Source: Acidobacteriaceae bacterium (lineage in GTDB: Bacteria > Acidobacteriota > Terriglobia > Terriglobales > Acidobacteriaceae). From it: 43,867 bases of DNA. The position numbers and the translations under genes are program-made. Positions 16,938 to 26,387 of this stretch are shown piece after piece. Location of the stretch: the NCBI GenBank assembly GCA_903970395.1, contig CAJCIM010000118.1, positions 1 through 43,867 of the forward strand, given 5' to 3'. The notes beneath the pieces were generated by a model, which did not search any database, had not been told where the DNA came from, and saw only the letters and a program-made list of their open reading frames with translations. How positions within the stretch are numbered: position 1 is the first letter of the stretch; every line of letters begins with the position of its first letter.

Positions 16938-17597
16938 ATGGAATCACTCGTGAAACTCGGACCTATCGCTCTTCTTCATAAGTTTTCTGCCGCCATCTTC
17001 GCCGTGCTCAAGCCGCTCGGCATCTGGGGCGTCGGCGGCCTTGCGCTGCTTGACTCTGCGCTCATCCCCCTACCCGGATCCATGGACAGCGTTATCGTTG
17101 GCTACGTCCACGCCCAGCCGCACAAGTTTCTGCTCTACTGCCTCATGGCTGCAGGAGCATCCACCCTCGGTTCGCTCGTGCCCTTCTACATCGGCCGCGC
17201 CGGCGGCGAACTCTTCCTGCTCAAACGCGTCGACCGCGAACGCTATGAGCGCATGCGCGACCGCTTCGAGCGCCAGGAATTCTTCGCTATCCTCATCCCA
17301 TCGCTCGGCCCGCCGCCCACGCCGCTCAAGGTCTTCCAGTTCGCCGCAGGCGTCTTCGAGATGCGTCCCGGCCCTTTCCTGCTCGCCACCTTCTGCGGCA
17401 AGTTCACGCAGTATCTCGTCTTCTCCCTCCTCACCATCTGGTTCGGCCCCGCACTCATCCACGACATCCGCGAGGTGATTCGCGATCACCGCAGCCTGGT
17501 CGTCGGCGTCTCGGTGGCTGCCTGCGTCTGGCTCGCCTTCTTTATCGTCCGCAAGGTCTTCGACCGCCGCAAAGGCGAGGTCCTTCCCGGCGAGTAG
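16938..17597 (+). CDS. DedA/YqaA-type membrane protein (VTT domain)
   Basis: 219 residues. The VTT/SNARE-associated domain shows IWGVGGLALLDSALIPLPGSMDSVIVGYV, a re-entrant helix with conserved Pro and Gly, then GASTLGSLVPFYIGRAGGELFL and a helix with FGPALIHD. A final helix (SVAACVWLAFFIVRKVF) and a basic tail follow. DedA proteins move lipids (undecaprenyl phosphate or phosphatidylethanolamine) across the membrane or support membrane potential; this one is closest to the YqaA branch. It lies 31 bases after mogA. Confidence 0.85.
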   Translation: MESLVKLGPIALLHKFSAAIFAVLKPLGIWGVGGLALLDSALIPLPGSMDSVIVGYVHAQPHKFLLYCLMAAGASTLGSLVPFYIGRAGGELFLLKRVDRERYERMRDRFERQEFFAILIPSLGPPPTPLKVFQFAAGVFEMRPGPFLLATFCGKFTQYLVFSLLTIWFGPALIHDIREVIRDHRSLVVGVSVAACVWLAFFIVRKVFDRRKGEVLPGE

Positions 17598-17886
17598 CCC
17601 AACCCGAAGGCTTGTCATTTCTCCGCATCTTGCAAATGCGTGAGCCGAAGGCGCGAACGCATTGCGGCCGACGAGTACAGAAGTTTCCTGCAAAGCCTCT
17701 TCCGCCTCATAAAACTCCCCCAGCAAGGGATGAGAGAATGGAAGCAGCCAGTTAGTCGGCACCCTCACGGAGTCTTCCACGGCCATCCGCCGTCTACTGC
17801 GTGATTTAAGGTGGCGGCGTCTGGTGTTTCTCGTCGGCAGAGCGCAACATTCTGCGCAAAAGAAACGTCAGAGACCTAAGTACCCG

Positions 17887-18993
17887 ATGCCTACGAGCAC
17901 CCCACAGCGCGACCCAGAACATATCGAGAGTGAACCCCGGCAGCAGTTAGAGCCGGTCGTAACGCCTTTCCCCACCCCAGATGCCAACGCAGACGGCCAG
18001 TTGCACGTCGTTCCGGCCACGCCGCAGCCCGACGGACCGGTTCGCATCCGCACCAGCCGCTACGGCGAGCTGGAAGCAGCGGAGCTCATCCACATGCTCG
18101 ACTCTATCGAGGATGAGCTTGCCCGGCGGCGTTTCCGCGAATCGCTCTACATCTCCTTCTTCATCTGCGTCGCCCTCGCATGGGTGGTTCTCTACGGCCC
18201 CCGCTACCTCTGGCACGCCCCGGCTCTGGTCAACCCCGCCGACGTCCTCAAACACCGCGAGATGGTTCAGCTCAACACACCAGTGCTGCCACGCACCCTG
18301 GTGCACCCCGCGCCGCGCGTCGCGCCCAAAGTAGACACCAAGACACTCGAACACCTGCGCGAAGAGCGGCCCACACCGCCCGCACCACAACCTGCGCCGG
18401 CACCTGCTCCCGCGCCACCACAACCGGCCGCAGCCGCCACTCCCGCTCCGCCACAGCCTGCGCCGCCACTACCCGCATCACCCAAACCTGCCCCCGCATT
18501 GGCCGATGCACCCGCACCGCAACCCAACGCCAACCGTCCCACCTTCGGGACACCCAGCACCAGCGACGCGATGAAGGACCTCCTGCGCGGCTCGCGCGCC
18601 GGCACCTCCGGGGCGCACGACACCATCCGCACCGGAAAAGGCGCCACCGCCGGTGGCGGCGTGCAAGTTCTCTCCGACACGCAAGGCGTCGACTTCTCCG
18701 ACTACCTCCGCCGCCTCCAGATGGACGTCTACCGCAACTGGATTCCGCTGCTCCCCGAAGAGACCGAGCCACCGCTCATGAAGCAGGGCGAGACCTTCAT
18801 CCGTTTCTCTATCCTGCCCGATGGACGCATCGGCTCTATGGTTCTCGAAGGCTCGTCCCACGACGTCGCCATCGACAAAGCGGCCTGGGGCTCCATCATC
18901 AGCGAAGGCCAGTTCCCTCCTCTGCCCAAGCAGTTCCACGGCCCTAACCTGGAGCTCCGCTTCCACTACATGGTCAACAAGAACCTGCAGTAA
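17887..18993 (+). CDS. TonB-like protein with Pro/Ala-rich spacer
   Basis: 368 residues from the ATG at 17887 (an upstream in-frame ATG at 17824 adds 21 basic residues without an SD). A soluble start of about 90 residues is followed by a membrane helix (SLYISFFICVALAWVVLYG), a long Pro/Ala/Gln repeat (roughly 165-230) able to span the periplasm, and a C-terminal TonB-type domain (SDYLRRLQMDVYRNWIPLLPEE, ILPDGRIGSMVLEGSS). TonB passes energy from the proton gradient to outer-membrane receptors. No exbB or exbD lies nearby, so it would use partners elsewhere. The long cytoplasmic start is unlike classical TonB. Confidence 0.78.
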   Translation: MPTSTPQRDPEHIESEPRQQLEPVVTPFPTPDANADGQLHVVPATPQPDGPVRIRTSRYGELEAAELIHMLDSIEDELARRRFRESLYISFFICVALAWVVLYGPRYLWHAPALVNPADVLKHREMVQLNTPVLPRTLVHPAPRVAPKVDTKTLEHLREERPTPPAPQPAPAPAPAPPQPAAAATPAPPQPAPPLPASPKPAPALADAPAPQPNANRPTFGTPSTSDAMKDLLRGSRAGTSGAHDTIRTGKGATAGGGVQVLSDTQGVDFSDYLRRLQMDVYRNWIPLLPEETEPPLMKQGETFIRFSILPDGRIGSMVLEGSSHDVAIDKAAWGSIISEGQFPPLPKQFHGPNLELRFHYMVNKNLQ

Positions 18994-19084
18994 CGCCGCA
19001 GCTGTCTACGGACACTCGGCTCGCTGCCTGTTCGCCTCAAAACCTGGAATAAAACCTGACATCAAACGTTGTAGCAATATGGAC

Positions 19085-19112
19085 GAACCTCATCTGCCCC
19101 CTGATGAGGTTC
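19085..19112 (+). terminator. Hairpin after the TonB-like gene
   Basis: GAACCTCATC (19085-19094), loop TGCCCCCT, GATGAGGTTC (19103-19112), then CTTCTGT. A perfect 10-bp stem about 90 bases past the stop. It would also hide the SD-like GATGAGG in front of an ATG at 19120, which argues for the later GTG start of the next gene. Confidence 0.6.
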
Positions 19113-19164
19113 CTTCTGTATGTGCCGGTTACGCGCCACAGATGAAGGATTTGATATATCTACA

Positions 19165-20079
19165 GTGAAAACAGCCAAGAAGCTTAAGCGTGTTTTGTTG
19201 CTCCTTTCCATCTCCCTGTCCGGCCCTCTGTCCGCCCAGACCCATCCTCTGAAAACAGGTATCGCGCATTCCACAGATGTCGACATCTCCTTTGAGATTC
19301 ATGGTTCTCTCCGCTCAAAGACGGAGGTGCCAATCATCTTCGCCAATGGTGGTCCAGGATTTCCTCTTCAAATCACGTCTCGGGCAGAAGCTTGGGAAGA
19401 GTTCTCTAAGCAGCGACCGATCGTGTTTTACGATCAGCGTGGCTTAGGCGCGTCCCGTCTATTGAACCCGGATGCACCCCAGACCCTTGATGCTCAGGTT
19501 GCCGATGTGGAGGCACTGCGTAAGTCTCTAGGCGTCGAAAAGATCGTCATCGCCGGGCATTCGTGGGGCGGCAATATCGCGATGGGCTATGCCGAAGCGT
19601 ACCCGCAGCATGTGGAGAAGATGATACTCGTTGACTCGGCGCGACCGAATTGGAATGAGGAGAGCATCGGCACTCTGGATAGCTTCTTTCCTGACACCAT
19701 GGAGCAGTCTCGATCTGCAAAAAAGAACGACGACGATCCAAAGAGCTGGGATGAAGAGTACAGCCGGCACCTTTCCATGCTGTTCTACTCGGAAGAGAAT
19801 CGGCGAGCGTTTGAAGCTCAGGCAAAAGGAATCAGACTTGACCGGAAGATCAATGCAGCCAACGCCGAATCGATGAAGACGGTAAACCAATGGCCCCAGT
19901 TGCAGACCATGAAGATCCCTACGTTGGTCATCACTGGCCGTTTTGACGCCAATATCCCTCCATCTACGGCTTGGAAGATTCATAAGGCGATCGCCGGATC
20001 GAAGTTCGTGGCGTTTTCCAAAAGCGGTCACTTCCCCTTTGTCGAAGAGCCTGACCACTTTGTAGCCGTAAGTAGCTGA
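19165..20079 (+). CDS. Secreted alpha/beta hydrolase, proline iminopeptidase-like, with apparent 3'-end frameshift
   Basis: 304 residues from GTG 19165, chosen because a clean signal peptide (KTAKKLKRVLLLLSISLSGPLSAQ) begins there; an ATG at 19120 would add 15 residues. The fold shows the oxyanion-side NGGPGFP, FYDQRGLGASR, the nucleophile elbow GHSWGG with catalytic Ser, FDANIPP with the likely Asp and SGHFPFVEEP with the His. The protein stops at VAVSS. Dropping one base at about 20072-20075 gives AEFITEESKKQ and a stop at 20110, a more natural last helix. Base use is less GC-rich than the neighbours, which may point to transfer. Confidence 0.83.
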   Translation: MKTAKKLKRVLLLLSISLSGPLSAQTHPLKTGIAHSTDVDISFEIHGSLRSKTEVPIIFANGGPGFPLQITSRAEAWEEFSKQRPIVFYDQRGLGASRLLNPDAPQTLDAQVADVEALRKSLGVEKIVIAGHSWGGNIAMGYAEAYPQHVEKMILVDSARPNWNEESIGTLDSFFPDTMEQSRSAKKNDDDPKSWDEEYSRHLSMLFYSEENRRAFEAQAKGIRLDRKINAANAESMKTVNQWPQLQTMKIPTLVITGRFDANIPPSTAWKIHKAIAGSKFVAFSKSGHFPFVEEPDHFVAVSS

Positions 20080-20224
20080 GTTCATCACGGAAGAATCCAA
20101 AAAACAGTAGCGAACGTTGTAGCTGGCCTACACCTCGCTGCGAGTCCTTCAAATATCCGCAAATCATCAGGTACGCCACCCCTCGCGCCATTGCGAGAAT
20201 GGCCGCGACCTTCGGAGAACGAGA

Positions 20225-21685
20225 ATGCACCTCCGCTTCAGCTTGCCCGCAATCATCTTGTCGAGCATCTCACTCAGTGCTCAAGTAGCCACACTCAGCC
20301 CCAACGTAACAAAGTTCGTCAAGGTGAACGCTCCACAAATCCTGCTCACCCACGTCCGCATCATCGACGGGACGGGCGCAGCACCGCTCGAAGACCAGAC
20401 CATTCTCATCGAGAACGGCAAGATCGCCAGCATCACCAAAGATATTCCCGCGAATACCCACGCCGAAATCATCGATCTGCATGGCCGTACGGTCATTCCC
20501 GGCCTGGTTGGAATGCACGAGCATCTCTTCTACATCGAGCGCGAAAACTCAGCTGCCGATGGCACCTCGGAACCGCCCTTGCTGGGCAGCGAGATGGCCT
20601 TCAGCGCGCCCCGCATGTACCTCGCAGCTGGCGTCACGACCATTCGCACCGCTGGCAGCGTTGAACCGTACACCGATCTCAATCTTCATCACGAGATCGA
20701 CGCGGGCCATCTGCCTGGTCCTCATATGGACGTCTCCTCTCCCTATCTTGAGGGCCCTGGCAGCCCCTTCATTCAAATGAACGCCCTCACCAGCCCCGAC
20801 GAAGCCCGCAATACCGTCGATTACTGGGCTTCGCGGGGTGTCACCAGCTTCAAGGCTTATATGTTCATCCACCGCGCTGAACTCAAAGCTGCCATCGACG
20901 AAGCGCACAAGCACGGCTTCAAGGTCACTGGACACCTCTGTTCCGTCACCTATCCAGAAGCGGTCGAAGCCGGGATCGACAACCTCGAACATGGCTTCTT
21001 CGTAAACACTCAGCTCGATCCCGGCAAACAGCCCGACCTCTGCCCCACCAAGACCGTAGGCAACGCGACCCTCGCCAGCATGGATCCCGATGGTCCGGAA
21101 GCTGCGGCTCTCATCAAGCTTCTCATCGACCATCATGTGACGATCACCAGCACCCTGCCCGTCTTCGAAAGTATGATCCCCACGCACCTCAAGCTGCAGA
21201 ACCGCGTACTCGAAGCGATGGCCCCGCACTCTCGCGAGGCTTATCTTTACAATCGCAACATAGAACTGAACCGCACCCCCGCAGAGAATGCCCGTCAAGC
21301 GCTCATGTATCAGCACGGCGTACAGCTCGAGCGGAAGTTCTATGCCGCCGGCGGTCTCCTGATGGCTGGCGTCGACCCCACCGGCGATGGTGGCGCACTG
21401 GCCGGCTACGGCGATCAGCGAGAGCTGGAGCTGCTCGTTGACGCAGGCTTCACACCGCTCGAAGCCATCAAGATCGCGACGCTGAACGGAGCCACCTATC
21501 TCGGTCGACAGGATAAGATCGGGTCCATAGCCCAAGGCAAAAGCGCCGACCTGGTCGTCATCAAGGGCGATCCAAGTACAAAGATCAGCGATATCGAAAA
21601 CGTTGAGATCGTCTTCAAGGATGGAGTCGGCTACGACTCCGCAAAGCTATTCGACTCGATCAAAGGACGCTACGGCGAGTACTAA
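20225..21685 (+). CDS. Secreted amidohydrolase, imidazolonepropionase-like
   Basis: 486 residues, SD GGAG about 8 bases before the ATG. A signal peptide (MHLRFSLPAIILSSISLSAQ) is followed by a small beta domain with THVRIIDGTGAAPLEDQTILIENGKIA, a standard amidohydrolase start. Metal-site motifs seen: GMHEHLF (HxH), FKAYMF (bridging Lys candidate), TGHLCS, LEHGFF and the Asp in MAGVDPTGDGG. The C-terminal ATLNGATYLGRQDKIGSIAQGKSADLVVIKGDPSTKISDIENVEIVFKDG pattern is typical. The substrate cannot be inferred; prolidase-like or imidazolone-like activity are both possible. It follows the hydrolase on the same strand after about 145 bases. Confidence 0.9.
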   Translation: MHLRFSLPAIILSSISLSAQVATLSPNVTKFVKVNAPQILLTHVRIIDGTGAAPLEDQTILIENGKIASITKDIPANTHAEIIDLHGRTVIPGLVGMHEHLFYIERENSAADGTSEPPLLGSEMAFSAPRMYLAAGVTTIRTAGSVEPYTDLNLHHEIDAGHLPGPHMDVSSPYLEGPGSPFIQMNALTSPDEARNTVDYWASRGVTSFKAYMFIHRAELKAAIDEAHKHGFKVTGHLCSVTYPEAVEAGIDNLEHGFFVNTQLDPGKQPDLCPTKTVGNATLASMDPDGPEAAALIKLLIDHHVTITSTLPVFESMIPTHLKLQNRVLEAMAPHSREAYLYNRNIELNRTPAENARQALMYQHGVQLERKFYAAGGLLMAGVDPTGDGGALAGYGDQRELELLVDAGFTPLEAIKIATLNGATYLGRQDKIGSIAQGKSADLVVIKGDPSTKISDIENVEIVFKDGVGYDSAKLFDSIKGRYGEY

Positions 21686-21713
21686 GCCGCGTGGGCCATA
21701 CTAGTAACCACAG

Positions 21714-21944
21714 ATGCCTCAACCCACCGAGCGACGCGCCGCCCCACCGCAGCCTCCTGCAGCCACGCAAGCACTGCAGCGAGCGCTCGCAGAGCAGGCA
21801 GCCTACCGCAACACGCGCGCCCTCCTGCAACGCCGCAGCACGACACGCGGCCTCATTCTGCTCGGCCTCATCGTTCTGCTCGCCGGCATCGCCCGCTCCG
21901 GCGTCCAGAACGTCTTCTTCCCAGGCTGGTGGAGGCACTGGTGA
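21714..21944 (+). CDS. Small single-helix membrane protein upstream of miaA
   Basis: 76 residues. A basic, Ala/Gln-rich start (to about residue 44) is followed by one membrane helix (GLILLGLIVLLAGIARSG) and a Trp-rich end (FFPGWWRHW). Its stop (TGA, 21942-21944) overlaps the miaA start (GTG, 21941) by 4 bases, so the two are translationally coupled. No family recognised. Confidence 0.7.
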   Translation: MPQPTERRAAPPQPPAATQALQRALAEQAAYRNTRALLQRRSTTRGLILLGLIVLLAGIARSGVQNVFFPGWWRHW

Positions 21945-22888
21945 GCACCAATCCTCAAAGTGACCATCCGCTGATCGTCATCGCCGGCCCCACTGCCAGC
22001 GGCAAAACGGCCCTCGCCATCTCACTCGCCCAGCGCCTCCGCGGCGAGATCGTCAGCTGCGACTCCATCGCCGTCTACCGCCTCATGGACATCGGCTCCG
22101 CCAAGCCCTCCGCCGCCGAGCGCGCCCTCATCCCGCACCACTGCATCGACATCTACTGGCCCGATGAAGCCTGCACCGCCGGCGACTATGCCCGCCACGC
22201 CCGCTCCGCCATCGCAGACATCCGCTCCCGTGGCCGCGTCCCCATCGTCGCCGGCGGCACCGGCCTCTACCTCCGAGCCCTCCTGCACGGCCTCGCACCC
22301 GCACCGCAGCGCGACGAGGCCCTCCGCTACCGCCTCCGCACCAGCGAATCCACACACGGCCCCGGCTGGCTGCACCGCATCCTGCACCGCCTCGACCCGC
22401 GCGCCGCCGCCGCCATCCACGAAAACGACATCCCCAAACTCATCCGCAGCATCGAGGTCACCCTCGCAGGCCGCACGCCCCAAACCACCCAATGGGAGTC
22501 CGGCCGCGATCCTCTCACCGGCTACAACATCACACAATTCCTCCTCGAACCACCTCGCGAGGCCCTCTACGCTCGCATCAACGACCGTGCCGCCGCCATG
22601 TTCACCCGAGGCCTCGTCGAAGAGACCCGCACCCTCCGCAACCGCTACGGCGACTCCTGCCGCAACCTCGGCGCGCTAGGCTACGCGCAGGCCATGTCCG
22701 TCCTCCGCGGCGAAAGCACCCTCGAAGCCGCCATCGCCGCCGCGCAACAAGGCCACCGCAACTACGCCAAACGCCAGCTCACCTGGTTCCGCCGCGAACC
22801 CGACATGCACCACCTCCCCACCTTCGGCGACGACCCCACCACCCAACAAACCGTCGCCTCCATCATCCCCGAGCCTGAAAACGACTAG
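21941..22888 (+). CDS. miaA: tRNA dimethylallyltransferase
   Basis: Transfers a dimethylallyl group to A37 of tRNAs reading UNN codons, improving decoding fidelity. 315 residues from GTG 21941, with SD GGAGG (21931-21935) 5 bases upstream. A GTG 12 bases earlier is in frame but has no SD. Seen: the P-loop IAGPTASGKTALA, SCDSIAVYRLMDIGSAKPS, the GGTGLYLRALLHG loop and the tRNA-recognition region QQGHRNYAKRQLTWFRRE, all diagnostic. The usual neighbour hfq is absent; coupling is instead to a small membrane protein. Confidence 0.95.
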   Translation: MSTNPQSDHPLIVIAGPTASGKTALAISLAQRLRGEIVSCDSIAVYRLMDIGSAKPSAAERALIPHHCIDIYWPDEACTAGDYARHARSAIADIRSRGRVPIVAGGTGLYLRALLHGLAPAPQRDEALRYRLRTSESTHGPGWLHRILHRLDPRAAAAIHENDIPKLIRSIEVTLAGRTPQTTQWESGRDPLTGYNITQFLLEPPREALYARINDRAAAMFTRGLVEETRTLRNRYGDSCRNLGALGYAQAMSVLRGESTLEAAIAAAQQGHRNYAKRQLTWFRREPDMHHLPTFGDDPTTQQTVASIIPEPEND

Positions 22889-23068
22889 ACCAGCGCCGAA
22901 ACCTCAAAGCGCCTTTGCCTAACATCAACCGGCCCCAGATCGCTACCCAGCCTCGTCTAGCACCAAAGGCGCGGCACACTTCCCAGCTCAGGGCGAAGGG
23001 TATACGCCCAGGCAAGATCCAAAGGGCTGAAAGCCCGCTATAAAATCCCCACCGCGGCAAAAACACAA

Positions 23069-23093
23069 AGGCCGCCGATTCACTCGGCGGCCT
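23069..23093 (-). terminator. Intrinsic terminator of rpsA
   Basis: A perfect 10-bp stem AGGCCGCCGA/TCGGCGGCCT with a 5-base loop. Read on the minus strand it is followed by TTTGTGTTTTT, so it is a good Rho-independent terminator about 20 bases after rpsA. Confidence 0.85.
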
Positions 23094-23114
23094 CTGCGTT
23101 TCACCACTGTCTGC

Positions 23115-25082
23115 TTACTCGTTGTCTTCGTTCTCGCTCTGCTTCCACTTCAGCAGATCGCCCAGCGTAGTAGAACCGGAGTTCGAGCTGGAGGAAGAGC
23201 TTGAACCGCCCTTGCCGCCCTTGTTCTTGCCCGCCGACTCCTTGTAGCTCTCCACCTCGGCACGAGTTGCCTCTTCGCCGATCGCCTTGATGCTCAGGCC
23301 GACCTTCTTCTCTTCCTGGTTCATCTTGACGATCTTGAACTCGTGCTCGTTGCCGACCTCGAGTGTGATCTGCTTGCCGCTGTCGTCAACAGCCTCGGAG
23401 ACGTGGCACAGACCCTCAACACCCTCGGCGATCTCAACAAACGCTCCGAACTGCGCCGTGCGCAGAACCTTGCCCTTGATGACGTCGCCAACGCGGTGTT
23501 GCGCGAAGAACGTGTCCCACACATCCGGCTGCAGCTGCTTCACGCCAAGCGACAGGCGACGGTTCTCCGGCTCAACGCCCAGAACAACAGCCTTTACCTT
23601 CTCGCCCTTCTTCAGGACCTCCGAAGGATGCTTGATGCGCTTGGTCCAGCTCAGGTTCGAAACGTGTACCAGGCCGTCGATGCCGTCCTCGATCTCGATG
23701 AACGCACCGAAGTCCGTAAGGTTACGCACGCGGCCTTCGATGACCTGACCCACTGGGTACTTGTCCTCGAGCGCCTCCCACGGATTGTCCTGCAGCTGCT
23801 TCATGCCCAGCGAAATCCGGCGGTCGGTCGGGTTCACAGAGAGGATGATCGTCTCAACCTCGTCGCCCGGCTTCACCATCTTGCTCGGGTGCTTCATGCG
23901 CTTGGACCACGTCATCTCGCTCACGTGGACCAGGCCTTCGATGCCCTGCTCCAACTCAACAAACGAGCCGTAGTCGGTCACGCTCAGCACGCGGCCGCGA
24001 ACCTGCGCACCCACCGGGTAGCGCTCGATCGCGTCCAGCCACGGGTCAGGCGTCAACTGCTTGAAGCCCAGCGACACGCGCTGCTTATCCTTGTCGAACT
24101 TCAGCACCTTCACCTGGATCTCGTCGCCCACATTGACGAGGTCGCGCGGGTGCGTCAGCCGGCCCCAGCTCATGTCCGTGATGTGCAGCAGGCCGTCCAG
24201 CCCGCCCATGTCCACAAACGCGCCGTAGTCAGTCAGGTTCTTCACCACGCCGGTAAACACAGAACCCTCTTCGAGGGTCGAGAGCGTCACGGCCTTCTTG
24301 GCGTTCTGCTCTTCCTCGAGGATCTCCTTGCGTGAGATCACCACATTGCCGCGCTTCTTGTTCAGCTTGATCACACGGACTTCCAGCTCCGTGCCGATGT
24401 AGCCGTCCAGGTTGCGCACCGGGCGAACCTCAACCTGCGAGCCAGGCAAAAATGCCTTGATGCCGATGTCGACCGTCAGACCGCCCTTGACGCGACTCAC
24501 AACCATACCCTTCACAGGCGTCTTGGTGTTCGCAGCCTCTTCAAGCTTGTCCCAGACCTTGTGGCGTAGGGCCTTCTCGTGGCTCACGAGGTAACCGCCC
24601 TCGGACTCCTCACGCTCAACCACCACTTCGATCGAATCGCCCACGGCAAACTTCGGCGCACCTGTGTGGTCCACCACCTGATCCAGAGGAATCAGGCCCT
24701 CGGACTTCAGACCGATGTCCACCACCATGTGCTTGTCGGTGATCTTCACCACCGTACCTGTCACCACCACCTCTTCGGCGGTCAGCGACTGCGCTGCGTC
24801 CTTCTCAGCAGCCTGCTCACGGTCGAAGCTCTCCAGCGCCTTGGCGAAGTCTTCATCGCTGTACTCGGGCTCCTCGGCCGCCTCAAGCGCAACTGGCTCG
24901 GGCACTGCAGGGATGGGATCTGTGATCTGTGCGGTCTCGGCGGGTGCGGCGTTGACGGCGGTCTCAGTCATGGTGGAGATCTCGGGCGACGTTTCCGTCG
25001 TGGCTTCGGGGGCGTTTGGTTCCAGTGTCGTGTTCAGGGCTGTGCTCTCGGTTGATAAAGAATTGTGGTCGTAGTCGGCCAT
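23115..25082 (-). CDS. rpsA: 30S ribosomal protein S1
   Basis: 655 residues from the ATG at 25082; no strong SD, as is usual for rpsA. After an acidic, Thr/Ala-rich start of about 90 residues there are six S1 (OB-fold) repeats. The last four read clearly: LTDYGAFVDMGGLDGLLHI, VTDYGSFVELEQGIEGLVHV, LTDFGAFIEIEDGIDGLVHV and AQFGAFVEIAEGVEGLCHV. The first two are more diverged ribosome-docking repeats. The tail is Lys/Gly/Ser-rich. S1 unfolds mRNA at the 30S platform. The long acidic N-terminus is larger than in E. coli S1 but seen in other phyla. Confidence 0.95.
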   Translation of the reverse strand: MADYDHNSLSTESTALNTTLEPNAPEATTETSPEISTMTETAVNAAPAETAQITDPIPAVPEPVALEAAEEPEYSDEDFAKALESFDREQAAEKDAAQSLTAEEVVVTGTVVKITDKHMVVDIGLKSEGLIPLDQVVDHTGAPKFAVGDSIEVVVEREESEGGYLVSHEKALRHKVWDKLEEAANTKTPVKGMVVSRVKGGLTVDIGIKAFLPGSQVEVRPVRNLDGYIGTELEVRVIKLNKKRGNVVISRKEILEEEQNAKKAVTLSTLEEGSVFTGVVKNLTDYGAFVDMGGLDGLLHITDMSWGRLTHPRDLVNVGDEIQVKVLKFDKDKQRVSLGFKQLTPDPWLDAIERYPVGAQVRGRVLSVTDYGSFVELEQGIEGLVHVSEMTWSKRMKHPSKMVKPGDEVETIILSVNPTDRRISLGMKQLQDNPWEALEDKYPVGQVIEGRVRNLTDFGAFIEIEDGIDGLVHVSNLSWTKRIKHPSEVLKKGEKVKAVVLGVEPENRRLSLGVKQLQPDVWDTFFAQHRVGDVIKGKVLRTAQFGAFVEIAEGVEGLCHVSEAVDDSGKQITLEVGNEHEFKIVKMNQEEKKVGLSIKAIGEEATRAEVESYKESAGKNKGGKGGSSSSSSSNSGSTTLGDLLKWKQSENEDNE

Positions 25083-25715
25083 GGGTTGTTCGTCTGCTTC
25101 CGGGTTCCAGTCCGCTCTCGCTGTCCACTTTGTCTCCGCAGAAGGCAGCAAACCATGCCTCCCGAAGAGGTTCCGTACAAGCTCGTGATGTCAGCGGGAG
25201 TGGTGTTCCAAATAAGAGGGAGGCTGCGACTGGATCCCGCACGCAGAGACTCTCACGTACAAGTGTAACAGTGCAGTTCTACAGGGTCAACGAGCGTGGG
25301 CCGATCTTCGTTCCGCTGGCCCCTCGCTTTAACGAACGCAACTGCACCGTTCGACACCTGTCTTACAGTGCCCCTCCAGCGTCGCCCGGTACGTGCCGGT
25401 ACGATCTTCCACTGCAAAATGGCCCTAACGACTCTTCATACTTCTGGCGCTTGCACTAGAGACGAAACCAGCCCCTCGCAGGTTGCAAATATTCTTCGCT
25501 GCCTCTGTCAGTCACCCGGCATGGATCTCTCTTTACGCGTCACACTCGTTCATCGACCCGATTCGTGCCAGAATGAGTTGCATCCTACTCCGGCACCGCA
25601 CTTCATCCGTCCCCCGCGCTCTCAAACCTCCCAACCCGCGCCATATCGGCCTCTCCGCGCCCGGACTGATAAATTTGTTTGCGCTGCGCCTGCACTTCAG
25701 TCCTATACTTCGCTC
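25083..25715. other. Non-coding divergent region between rpsA and HIT gene
   Basis: About 630 bases. Nested inverted repeats GTGCAGTT (25271-25278)/AACTGCAC (25340-25347) and TTCGTT (25307-25312)/AACGAA (25331-25336) lie upstream of rpsA and could be its leader structure. A TATACT (25704-25709) 6 bases before the HIT ATG could give a leaderless transcript, though no good -35 is seen. Open frames continue from the HIT gene into this stretch but show no recognisable protein. Confidence 0.35.
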
Positions 25716-26387
25716 ATGGGAACGGGCGAAAACTCGGCCAAACAGGACATGGGGACGGGCCAGCGGCTCTGGACGCCGTGGCGTCATGCCTACGTCATCG
25801 GCGACCGCGGCCGTCAACGCCCCGGCGTGCCCGATGCGCTCTCCGCCTGGCCCGGCGACCTCGGCTGCGTCTTCTGCAACCAGATCGCCGCCGTCGACTA
25901 CGCCATCGCTCACGGAATGGATCGCGACGAGGCCGAAGCCGCCGTCTGGATACTCGAACGCGGCCCGCACGCCTACCTCGTCCTTAACGCCTTTCCCTAT
26001 AACAGCGGTCATCTCATGGCCGTCCCCTACCTCCACCAGGACTCACTCGCCGCACTCCCTCTGCCCGTCGCGGAGGACATCCTACGGCTCGGCCGCCGTG
26101 CCGAGCGCGCCCTTCGCTCCGTCTACCACCCCCACGGCCTCAACCTTGGCCTCAACCTCGGCGAATCCGCCGGTGCCGGCATCGCCCAACACCTGCACCT
26201 CCACGCCGTCCCACGCTGGTCAGGCGACAACAACTTCCTCGCCGTCCTCGCCGATACGCGTACCCTGCCGGAGATGCTCCACGACTCCTGGCAGCGCCTG
26301 CGCGCCGCGCTTCAATCTGATACCCTAGAGACAGCAACCGAACTAAGCGCCGTAGACTCTGAATCTCTGGCCGACTCACTGGCCTAG
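25716..26387 (+). CDS. HIT-family nucleotide hydrolase/transferase
   Basis: 223 residues from the ATG at 25716. The histidine triad reads HLHLHAVPRW (about residue 165), with GCVFCNQI and NAFPYNSGHLMAVPY as in Ap4A-phosphorylase-like HIT proteins. These cleave dinucleoside polyphosphates or adenylylated compounds. A second ATG 36 bases on also lies before the first motif. It faces rpsA divergently and ends in a Thr/Ser/Glu-rich tail. Confidence 0.87.
   Translation: MGTGENSAKQDMGTGQRLWTPWRHAYVIGDRGRQRPGVPDALSAWPGDLGCVFCNQIAAVDYAIAHGMDRDEAEAAVWILERGPHAYLVLNAFPYNSGHLMAVPYLHQDSLAALPLPVAEDILRLGRRAERALRSVYHPHGLNLGLNLGESAGAGIAQHLHLHAVPRWSGDNNFLAVLADTRTLPEMLHDSWQRLRAALQSDTLETATELSAVDSESLADSLA

Noticed and set aside
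25296-25715. N-terminal extension of the HIT protein
   Set aside because: The open frame continues upstream, but the translation is not protein-like and the family begins at about 25716.
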